DNA of 6,411 nt from Bacteroidales bacterium (GTDB taxonomy: Bacteria; Bacteroidota; Bacteroidia; Bacteroidales; UBA1402): assembly GCA_023230125.1 (NCBI GenBank), contig JALNXZ010000091.1, forward strand, positions 1 to 6,411. The letters are read 5' to 3'. The stretch's first letter is position 1. Every line of letters starts with the position of its first letter. The translations under genes and the position numbers were made by a program. Shown here piece after piece: positions 1-5,523 of this stretch. Under the pieces are notes generated by a model. The model saw only the letters and a program-made list of their open reading frames with translations, did not search any database and was not told the origin of the DNA.

Positions 1-1
1 C

Positions 2-1231
2 ATTCCGGCTCAAGACAGCTACCTGTATGCCTTTATGGATGGACTCACTGAGTATTTGCAGCACGGATTGTCAGATATCGCATCCTTTCTCAAGCATTGG
101 GACGAAAGAATGTCCACCACAAGCATTCCAGCCGGCTCAGGCATCAACGGCATCCGAATCATGTCCATCCATAAATCCAAAGGTCTGGAATTTCACACCG
201 TACTGATCCCTTTCTGCGACTGGAAACTTCTGAACGAAAAGTCTATGCAGGTTTGGTGTCAACCGGAAACAGCACCATACAACCAGCTTGACCTGTTGCC
301 CATTGATTACAGGAATGAGATGAACGAATCCTGCTTCAACAAGGAATACAAAGAGGAAACCCTGCAACTTTGGGTTGACAGTATCAATCTGTTATATGTA
401 GCATTTACACGTGCCAGGCACAACCTAATCGTTTTTTGTCAGGGAAAGGATCCTCAAAAGGAAACTGGAAATCTGATTACGATTTCTGACCTGATACAAG
501 ATATTCTCCAAAACGGTTTATCACATATACCTGACCCTCATGTTGTTGAACTCCGGCAACACTACCGAGAGGCAAATGAGGAAGAATGTGGTACTGCTTC
601 AGAAGCAACTTTTTCTTTCGGAGAACTCAGTCTTGAAAAAGTTTCAGAAACCTTAGAAGAAAAAGGACTCAGCCAAAAAGGCGAAGACATCGCTTTACCT
701 TTTAAAAGTTTTATCCACAAGACCAAGTTCAAACAATCCAACCGTTCCTTAGAATTCAGTAAGGGGCACAACCCTGAAGGTTTCAGCAGTAGCTTCATTG
801 ACCGAGGTAAATTGCTCCACAAACTTTTTTCCGAAATACACAGCAAGGAGGATTTACCCACAGCCATGCAGGACTTGTTGAATGAAGGCCTTGTCACCAC
901 AACCGAAGCGAATGAATACCTGGCTTTTATAGAAAAAAGTTTAAGCAGACCTGAAGTATCTGATTGGTTCTCTGACAAATACAAGCTATTCAACGAATGT
1001 TCTATTCTTTATTCGGACAAGAACGGCAATCTCCAGATCAAACGACCCGACCGCGTCATAAAAACACCGGAAAATGTCATCGTTGTCGACCTCAAATTCG
1101 GAAAAGCCGCTCCAAAATACCACAAACAAGTCCAGGAATATATGGCACTACTCAAGGATATGGGATATACAGGAATTCAGGGATTTTTGTGGTATGTGGA
1201 TGAAGACAAGATTGAAGAGGTGAAGTCTTGA
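2..1231 (+). CDS. addA: AddA-like UvrD-family helicase-nuclease, C-terminal part (5' end outside window)
   Basis: The reading frame is open from base 2, so the gene starts upstream and only about 409 C-terminal codons are here. The Met at base 35 is internal. Seen: superfamily 1 helicase motif V (IMSIHKSKGLEF, about bases 155-193) and motif VI (YVAFTRARHN, about 395-424, with the two arginines expected for ATP hydrolysis). After a charged linker comes a RecB/AddA-type PD-(D/E)XK nuclease domain: GKLLH (GxxxH, 806-820), RPDRV with its acidic Asp (about 1043-1057), VDLKFG supplying the DxK pair (about 1085-1102), and QVQEY (QxxxY, 1127-1141). All nuclease residues are present, so the domain should be active. 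By family knowledge, AddA with AddB unwinds and resects double-strand DNA ends for RecA-dependent repair in the cytoplasm. Full-length family members exceed 1000 residues, so helicase motifs I-IV are missing only because of the window edge. The gene ends 8 bases before the stop of a convergent gene. Assignment to AddA rather than a generic UvrD rests on the C-terminal nuclease. Confidence 0.93.
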   Translation: MPAQDSYLYAFMDGLTEYLQHGLSDIASFLKHWDERMSTTSIPAGSGINGIRIMSIHKSKGLEFHTVLIPFCDWKLLNEKSMQVWCQPETAPYNQLDLLPIDYRNEMNESCFNKEYKEETLQLWVDSINLLYVAFTRARHNLIVFCQGKDPQKETGNLITISDLIQDILQNGLSHIPDPHVVELRQHYREANEEECGTASEATFSFGELSLEKVSETLEEKGLSQKGEDIALPFKSFIHKTKFKQSNRSLEFSKGHNPEGFSSSFIDRGKLLHKLFSEIHSKEDLPTAMQDLLNEGLVTTTEANEYLAFIEKSLSRPEVSDWFSDKYKLFNECSILYSDKNGNLQIKRPDRVIKTPENVIVVDLKFGKAAPKYHKQVQEYMALLKDMGYTGIQGFLWYVDEDKIEEVKS

Positions 1232-1239
1232 TCTCTATT

Positions 1240-1821
1240 CTATCTGAATTTAAGCCCAGCTGTAATGTTCAGTATGCTGGTTTCCTGGTTGAACTGAGAA
1301 ATCTGCTCTGCAATGGTCAGTTCTTTGATCAAGTTATACCGAGCATCCAGCGTGATGAAGCCCAGCACATCAATTCCCGCCCCCACCTGCCATGAGAATG
1401 TATTGTTCCCGGTAAAAGAATCTTTGTTGTCAAGTTGAAAACTGAAAGCCGGCCCTCCCATCAAATGGAGACTGAAAAGGCCCAGATTGATAAACCGAAG
1501 TCCAAGCATAGCCGGAACCTTGATAAAATTAACAGATGTTTCCGAACCATCCATCTGATAGCTTGCATAGTAGACTTCCGGCTGCAGATAGATTGTACGG
1601 CCGTATTGCATCAAAATTCCAACCTGATAGTTCGTTTTTAATTGATTATTGATTTCCTTGAAATTATAGGTAATCGGAGACATATCAAAACCAAATTTCG
1701 GGCCAATCCAAAATTTTGGTTTTTTTACAGAAGTTTGTTCAGTCGTCTCATTGGCTTCCTGTGAAAAAGCCTGTAAAGATAAAGTCATAAGAAATGCAAT
1801 CAAAGCTATTAAATTTTTCAT
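1240..1821 (-). CDS. Small outer-membrane beta-barrel protein (porin-family/PorT-like)
   Basis: A 193-residue protein with a clear signal peptide: Met-Lys-Asn, a hydrophobic core (LIALIAFLMTLSL), then Ala-Phe-Ser, probably cut before Gln21. The mature part has a short Thr/Glu/Lys-rich leader and about eight alternating amphipathic stretches: residues 37-46, 64-74, 77-89, 97-110, 116-130, 142-153, 155-164 and 183-192. Tight turns separate them, and the last strand ends in Lys-Phe-Arg. This fits the eight-stranded outer-membrane beta-barrel fold common in Bacteroidota (OMP_b-brl_2 / PorT-type). The function is unknown; such barrels serve as small porins, structural proteins or parts of secretion assemblies. 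The ATG at 1819-1821 is chosen because it directly precedes the signal peptide. The gene is transcribed alone, divergent from the phosphate-uptake operon and tail to tail with addA. No Shine-Dalgarno sequence is seen, as is usual in this phylum. The barrel call is firm, the specific role is not. Confidence 0.85.
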   Translation of the reverse strand: MKNLIALIAFLMTLSLQAFSQEANETTEQTSVKKPKFWIGPKFGFDMSPITYNFKEINNQLKTNYQVGILMQYGRTIYLQPEVYYASYQMDGSETSVNFIKVPAMLGLRFINLGLFSLHLMGGPAFSFQLDNKDSFTGNNTFSWQVGAGIDVLGFITLDARYNLIKELTIAEQISQFNQETSILNITAGLKFR

Positions 1822-1870
1822 CAGATCATTGAATTAAAAGCATTTTCCCGGCATCATATTATTTTTTGTA

Positions 1871-1901
1871 CGAATGTAAATGAAATTATTGACAAAACAA
1901 A
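1871..1901 (-). promoter_or_regulatory. Candidate Bacteroidota-type promoter for the beta-barrel gene
   Basis: Read on the minus strand, TTTG (1898-1901) is followed after 19 bases by TACATTCG (1871-1878). The latter matches the -7 consensus TAnnTTTG with one mismatch, and the spacing fits the TTTG/TAnnTTTG promoter class. The -7 box lies 49 bases before the start codon at 1821, giving a leader of roughly 40 bases. The element is degenerate and the DNA is AT-rich, so chance is possible. Confidence 0.4.
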
Positions 1902-1956
1902 TCATGAACACCTTTTGACCGAGCATCAAATTAAGGCATTCAAAACCGCAAAAACA

Positions 1957-1973
1957 AGCAGGAGTGCCCTGCT
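1957..1973. terminator. Terminator-like hairpin inside the divergent intergenic region
   Basis: AGCAGG (1957-1962) and CCTGCT (1968-1973) are perfect reverse complements around the 5-base loop AGTGC. On the plus strand the stem is followed by ATTTCTTTAT. On the minus strand it is followed by TGTTTTTGC. It could therefore work in either direction, though neither U-tract is perfect. It lies upstream of both flanking genes, so it ends no gene visible here. It may terminate a small RNA or insulate the two promoters, or be chance. Confidence 0.4.
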
Positions 1974-2045
1974 ATTTCTTTATAGATTGCGTATTCGGAA
2001 AAATTCCAGTCATGAAATAACTTGAATTTTTAATCATAAAATATC

Positions 2046-2074
2046 TTTAGAACCATTGTTTTTTTTTACTTTTG
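2046..2074 (+). promoter_or_regulatory. Promoter of the DUF47-PiT phosphate operon
   Basis: TACTTTTG at 2067-2074 is an exact match to the Bacteroidota -7 consensus TAnnTTTG, followed by the commonly seen CA. The upstream -33 box is weak: TTTA (2046-2049) is the nearest TTTG-like sequence, 17 bases away. Transcription would start near 2081, giving a leader of about 63 bases before the ATG at 2144. A run of nine T residues (2059-2067) fills the end of the spacer. Confidence 0.65.
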
Positions 2075-2088
2075 CAAGCAATGATATA

Positions 2089-2113
2089 GGGGTGTATTTT
2101 TTCTTCTCACCTC
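2089..2113 (+). promoter_or_regulatory. Weak stem-loop in the leader of the DUF47-PiT operon
   Basis: GGGGTG (2089-2094) can pair with CACCTC (2108-2113) with five Watson-Crick pairs and one G-U pair, around a 13-base pyrimidine-rich loop. It lies just after the predicted transcription start and about 30 bases before the start codon. It does not match any riboswitch class I recognise and may be chance. Confidence 0.2.
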
Positions 2114-2143
2114 CATAAAACTTCAGAAAAAAATCATTTTACA

Positions 2144-2791
2144 ATGAACAACTCGTTTTTCAGCAAGTTTACTCCAAAAGAGCCGAAATTCTTTCCTGTA
2201 TTAAAAGAAATGTCAGATGTCATGCTGGTTGCTTCAGATCTTCTGATTGAATTTATCCGAAATTATGATCACACTACAGCTGCTGAGTATTACAAAAAGA
2301 TCAAGGAACAGGAGAAAAAAGGCGACATATTATCAAACAAGATTTTTGATGACCTGAACACAACCTTCATCACTCCTTTCGACCGGGAAGACATCAATCA
2401 TTTGGCAGGAAGGCTGGATGATGTCACGGACTACATCAACAGTTGTGCCAAGCGTATGGTACTTTACAATCCGGCGAGCATGCCCCCCAGTGCAAGTGAA
2501 ATGGCAGCACTCATCAAGGAAGGTGTCATCTGCATCGGAAAGGCTGTTGATGAACTGGATGTCCTGAAAAAAGACGCCAAGAAAATCAAAGGTTACTGTC
2601 AAGAACTCCACGACATAGAAAATAGGGCTGATGACGTTTATGAACATTTTATCATCGACTTGTTCGAAAAAGAAAAAGATAGTATTGAAATCATCAAATT
2701 GAAAGAGATCATGTTCGAGCTTGAGAAGGCCACTGATGTTGCCGAATATGTTGGCAAAATCATTAAAACAATCGTTGTCAAGTATGCATAA
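2144..2791 (+). CDS. DUF47/PhoU-like Pit accessory protein (phosphate transport regulator)
   Basis: A 215-residue soluble, highly charged, largely helical protein of the DUF47 family (COG1392, related to PhoU). It has the two-fold repeat typical of PhoU-like helical bundles. The first half carries EKKGD (E57xxxD61) and the conserved TPFDRED segment (77-83) followed by RLDDVTDY (90-97). The second half carries ENRAD (E159xxxD163) and ELEKATDVAEY (about 192-202). The repeated acidic E/DxxxD motifs resemble the metal-binding signature of PhoU proteins. The length is normal for the family. By family knowledge these proteins are encoded next to PiT permeases and modulate phosphate uptake at the inner face of the membrane. 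The linkage here supports that: the PiT gene follows after 18 bases on the same strand. The ATG at 2144 is chosen because it opens a normal DUF47 N-terminus and lies 70 bases after a consensus promoter. The biochemical mechanism is inferred, not visible. Confidence 0.9.
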   Translation: MNNSFFSKFTPKEPKFFPVLKEMSDVMLVASDLLIEFIRNYDHTTAAEYYKKIKEQEKKGDILSNKIFDDLNTTFITPFDREDINHLAGRLDDVTDYINSCAKRMVLYNPASMPPSASEMAALIKEGVICIGKAVDELDVLKKDAKKIKGYCQELHDIENRADDVYEHFIIDLFEKEKDSIEIIKLKEIMFELEKATDVAEYVGKIIKTIVVKYA

Positions 2792-2809
2792 CCTTTATCG
2801 TATCAATTG

Positions 2810-3856
2810 ATGATTCTCTTAATTGCAATTATTGTCCTTGCACTGCTTTTTGATTATATCAACGGTTTTCACGATGCAGCCAATTCCATCGCAACGATTG
2901 TATCAACCAAGGTTCTTACACCTTTTCAGGCAGTTTTGTGGGCTGCATTCTGGAATTTCTTTGCTTATTTTGTCGCTAAATACATTATTGGCGAATTTGG
3001 TATAGCCAACACAGTTTCCAAAACCGTATTCGAACAATATATCACACTTCCGGTCATCTTTTCGGGAATTATAGCTGCCATCACATGGAATCTGGCCACC
3101 TGGTGGTTTGGAATTCCATCATCGTCATCCCATACATTGATCGGTGGGTTTGCGGGTGCCGCCATCATGAGTACCATCATGAAGAACGGCTATACCACCA
3201 GCGGATTTGAGTCCATACAGGGAAATGTCATTCTCAACATTGCACTCTTTATCATCCTGGCTCCAGCCATCGGTATGGCTATATCTTCCATACTCACCAT
3301 CTCCATCCAATGGCTTTTCAGAAAAACCAATCCTCACAAGGCAAACATTTGGTTCAAACACCTGCAGTTGGCTTCTTCAGGATTGTTCAGCATTGGGTTC
3401 GGACTCAATGACTCGCAAAAAGTAATGGGTATCATTGCTGCTGCCATGATTGCATCTCACGCTCAGGGTTTATTCCCTGAAATTCAAAATACAAATGATT
3501 TACCTGATTGGGTAGCATTTTCCTGTTTTACCGCCATATCCTTGGGAACAATGACGGGTGGCTGGAAAATCGTCAAAACGATGGGTTCCAAGATTACAAA
3601 AGTTACTCCCATTGAAGGTGTTGCAGCAGAAACAGCCGGTGCCATAACCCTTTATCTCACTGAATACCTTCGCATCCCTGTCAGTTCTACCCATACCATT
3701 ACCGGTGCCATCATGGGTGTAGGAGCTGTCAAGCGTCTTTCAGCTGTACGCTGGGGTGTCACCAAAACGCTGATGGTTGCTTGGATACTGACAATTCCTA
3801 TCAGTGCTGTACTTGCAGCATTGATATTCTTTTTTATTGGTTCAAATATGTTGTAA
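2810..3856 (+). CDS. pit: PiT-family inorganic phosphate permease
   Basis: A 348-residue, highly hydrophobic inner-membrane protein of the PiT family (COG0306), which imports inorganic phosphate by ion-coupled symport (proton or sodium; the sequence does not tell which). The family's internal inverted duplication is plain. The first half has INGFHDAANSIATIV (17-31) and GIPSSSSHTLIGG (101-113). The second half has the matching GFGLNDSQKVMGI (196-208) and IPVSSTHTITGAIMG (289-303). His21 in GFHDAAN is also found in well-known bacterial Pit proteins, so it is not odd. A moderately polar loop near 171-185 separates the halves, and a hydrophobic helix ends the protein. The length is within the range of shorter bacterial PiT proteins. 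I chose ATG 2810; an in-frame TTG at 2807 directly before it is a poorer start. It is the second gene of an operon with the DUF47 protein, 18 bases downstream, without its own visible promoter. Confidence 0.95.
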   Translation: MILLIAIIVLALLFDYINGFHDAANSIATIVSTKVLTPFQAVLWAAFWNFFAYFVAKYIIGEFGIANTVSKTVFEQYITLPVIFSGIIAAITWNLATWWFGIPSSSSHTLIGGFAGAAIMSTIMKNGYTTSGFESIQGNVILNIALFIILAPAIGMAISSILTISIQWLFRKTNPHKANIWFKHLQLASSGLFSIGFGLNDSQKVMGIIAAAMIASHAQGLFPEIQNTNDLPDWVAFSCFTAISLGTMTGGWKIVKTMGSKITKVTPIEGVAAETAGAITLYLTEYLRIPVSSTHTITGAIMGVGAVKRLSAVRWGVTKTLMVAWILTIPISAVLAALIFFFIGSNML

Positions 3857-3879
3857 CGAATTCCTCCAAAGAATATTTA

Positions 3880-3897
3880 AAGTCAACTACGTGACTT
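3880..3897. terminator. Inverted repeat between the convergent PiT and permease genes
   Basis: AAGTCA (3880-3885) and TGACTT (3892-3897) are exact reverse complements around a 6-base loop. The repeat contains the stop codon of the minus-strand permease (3883-3885). On the minus strand the stem is followed by TTAAATATTCTTT, which is moderately U-rich. On the plus strand no U-run follows. A weak terminator for the permease is plausible, but the stem is short and AT-rich and has low predicted stability. Confidence 0.3.
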
Positions 3898-5355
3898 CGA
3901 ACGATTTTCAGCGGCCTTTCTAATCTTGCTGTGTTTCCTGCTGTATGTAAAATAGATCAAAAAACCTATCGCCATCCACCCCATAAGGCGCATCCAAGTA
4001 CCAAACGGCAATGCAGCCATCTCCACCAAACATACGACCATTCCTGCAATAGGTATGAATGGCACCCATGGCGTTTTGAAAGAGCGAGGAGCATTAGGCT
4101 CTGATTTTCGAAGAAGAATGATACCAAAGCAAACAATGGTGAAAGCAAGCAAAGTACCTATGGAGACCATTTCACCCAACAATCCGATGGGAAGAGTGCC
4201 GGCTATCAAGGCACACACACATCCGGTAACGATAGTGGTCACATAGGGCGTTTTATATTTTGGATGCACCTTGGCAAATTTTTTCCAGAGCAAACCGTCA
4301 CTCGCCATGGTAAAAAACACCCTGGACTGCCCTAGAATCAAAACAAGTACCACCGATGTCAAACCTGCAATGGCACCAATATCAACGATGGGACGTAACC
4401 ATCTAAGTGAAGGCCCGGCTTGGCTGATAGCCAAGGCTACAGGTGCAGGGACATTCAGTTCCTTATAGTTTACGATACCTGTCATTGTAAGACACACGGC
4501 AATATAAAGCACTGTGCAGACAGCCAATGAAACCAAAATGCCAATGGGCAAATCCCTTTTGGGATTGATAGCCTCCTGAGAAGTCGTGGATACAGCGTCA
4601 AACCCAATGTATGCGAAGAAAATCACTCCTGCCCCGGTCAAAATACCCGACCATCCATAATGTCCCCAACCTTCGGTATTTTCAGGTATGAAAGGTACCC
4701 AGTTATCCACATTGATATATGAAATTCCAAAACCGATAAACAACAGGATAACAATCACTTTAATCAGCACAACAATATCGTTTAACTTGGCTGATTCCTT
4801 GATGCCTATGACCAAAAAAGCCGTCATCAGCAAAATAATGAACATAGCAGGAAAGTTAATGAAAGAACCTGTAGCATGCCATCCATCTATGTCGATTGAA
4901 AAAGGGCTGCCACTAATAGATTGAGGCAAAGATACACCCAGATGGTTCAGAAAATTATTCATATAACCACTCCAACCTACTGCCACCGTCGCAGCACCAA
5001 ACAAATATTCCAAAATCAGGTCCCAACCGATAATCCATGCGACAAACTCTCCCATGGTGGCATAAGCATAAGTATAGGCACTGCCGGAAATGGGAATCAT
5101 GGAGGCAAATTCTGCATAGCACAAACCAGCAAAGGCACAGGCTAAAGCAGATAAAACGAAAGAAATGGCTAGAGAAGGACCTGCATACAGGGCAGAAGCC
5201 GTTCCGGTAATCACAAAAATTCCGGCACCAATGACACAACCAATTCCCAGCATAATAAGATTCCAAGCAGTCAAGTGCTTTTTTAATCCGTATTCGTTGA
5301 GTTCCGCTTCTTTTAAAAGCTGGGTTAACGACTTTCTGATAAACAATTTGGACAT
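3883..5355 (-). CDS. APC-superfamily amino acid permease (CAT/YfnA type)
   Basis: A 490-residue inner-membrane transporter with about 12 hydrophobic segments. Seen: a cytoplasmic N-terminus with a Lys/Glu-rich lead-in, then TM1 with GIGCVIGAGIFVITG (37-51), the unwound Gly-rich substrate-binding segment of APC transporters. IPISGSAYTYAYATMGE (87-103) follows TM2. TM6 and its loop carry FFAYIGFDAVSTTSQEAINP (246-265), continued by KRDLPIGI, the signature of the cationic amino acid transporter (CAT) branch. QSRVFFTMASDGLLW (343-357) and HPKYKTPY (364-371) form the usual loop after TM8. The tail is short and basic. By family knowledge it imports amino acids by proton or sodium symport or exchange; the substrate cannot be read from sequence. 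Bacterial members have 12 TM segments, unlike the 14 of animal CATs, and the length fits. The ATG at 5353-5355 gives the standard N-terminus. It is a single gene, convergent with PiT (26 bases apart) and divergent from the addB-like gene. Confidence 0.93.
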   Translation of the reverse strand: MSKLFIRKSLTQLLKEAELNEYGLKKHLTAWNLIMLGIGCVIGAGIFVITGTASALYAGPSLAISFVLSALACAFAGLCYAEFASMIPISGSAYTYAYATMGEFVAWIIGWDLILEYLFGAATVAVGWSGYMNNFLNHLGVSLPQSISGSPFSIDIDGWHATGSFINFPAMFIILLMTAFLVIGIKESAKLNDIVVLIKVIVILLFIGFGISYINVDNWVPFIPENTEGWGHYGWSGILTGAGVIFFAYIGFDAVSTTSQEAINPKRDLPIGILVSLAVCTVLYIAVCLTMTGIVNYKELNVPAPVALAISQAGPSLRWLRPIVDIGAIAGLTSVVLVLILGQSRVFFTMASDGLLWKKFAKVHPKYKTPYVTTIVTGCVCALIAGTLPIGLLGEMVSIGTLLAFTIVCFGIILLRKSEPNAPRSFKTPWVPFIPIAGMVVCLVEMAALPFGTWMRLMGWMAIGFLIYFTYSRKHSKIRKAAENRSKSRS

Positions 5356-5394
5356 AAAAAGAGTATATTGGAAGGTATTAGATTTTTCACCCGC

Positions 5395-5402
5395 CGAAAA
5401 TA
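5395..5402 (-). promoter_or_regulatory. Candidate -7 element for the amino acid permease
   Basis: On the minus strand this reads TATTTTCG, one mismatch from TAnnTTTG, and ends about 40 bases before the start codon at 5355. No good TTTG -33 box is found at the expected distance, where the DNA is a run of T on this strand. This is a weak call. Confidence 0.3.
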
Positions 5403-5488
5403 CATATTTTTGATAAAAAAAAGGAGGGATTTATAGAAATAAAAAAATATTTTCCAGATAAAAGCATGATGATTCATTTTCTGTAAAT

Positions 5489-5496
5489 TATCTTAG
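5489..5496 (+). promoter_or_regulatory. Weak candidate -7 element for the addB-like gene
   Basis: TATCTTAG differs from TAnnTTTG at one position and ends 27 bases before the ATG at 5524, which would give a leader of about 20 bases. No TTTG -33 box lies 17-23 bases upstream. It is the best match in the 168-bp spacer but could easily be chance. Confidence 0.22.
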
Positions 5497-5523
5497 TACC
5501 CACAAAAAGCCAAATAAATATAT

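Larger units (their letters stand above)
1822..2143. other. Divergent intergenic region (322 bp) without a gene
   Basis: This region separates the start codons of the beta-barrel gene (-) and the DUF47 gene (+). It is AT-rich and I find no convincing open frame on either strand. It holds a degenerate minus-strand promoter near 1871-1901, a terminator-like hairpin at 1957-1973, a nine-T run at 2059-2067 running into a perfect plus-strand -7 element (2067-2074), and a leader with a weak stem-loop (2089-2113). No tRNA or known riboswitch fold is recognised. Confidence 0.8.

Noticed and set aside
562..993. 143-codon minus-strand open frame inside the addA-like gene
   Set aside because: It lies fully opposite a well-supported helicase-nuclease coding region with recognisable motifs. 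Its translation is Ser/Leu-rich without family features, as expected for an antisense shadow.
1860..1868. TATTTTTTG as a plus-strand promoter for a small RNA ending at the orphan hairpin
   Set aside because: The spacing inside the element is one base too long for TAnnTTTG and there is no -33 box, so it is too weak to annotate.
2333..2647. 104-codon minus-strand open frame opposite the DUF47 gene
   Set aside because: The plus-strand DUF47 protein is clearly real; the antisense product has no recognisable domain and no promoter.
2807..2809. TTG as alternative start of the PiT gene
   Set aside because: An ATG follows immediately in frame, and adding one residue changes nothing in the protein, so ATG 2810 is the simpler choice.
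2824..2892. Unusual His instead of Asn in the PiT signature (GFHDAAN)
   Set aside because: The same GFHD form is found in well-studied bacterial Pit permeases, so it is not a sign of lost function.
4955..5266. 103-codon minus-strand frame overlapping the permease gene, rich in Cys and aromatic residues
   Set aside because: It is an out-of-frame reading of the permease TM segments; its unusual Cys-rich composition comes from the frame shift.
5421..5428. AAGGAGGG, a Shine-Dalgarno-like sequence on the plus strand
   Set aside because: No start codon with a usable frame follows at the right distance, and genes in this window do not use Shine-Dalgarno sites. It is likely chance in a purine-rich spacer.
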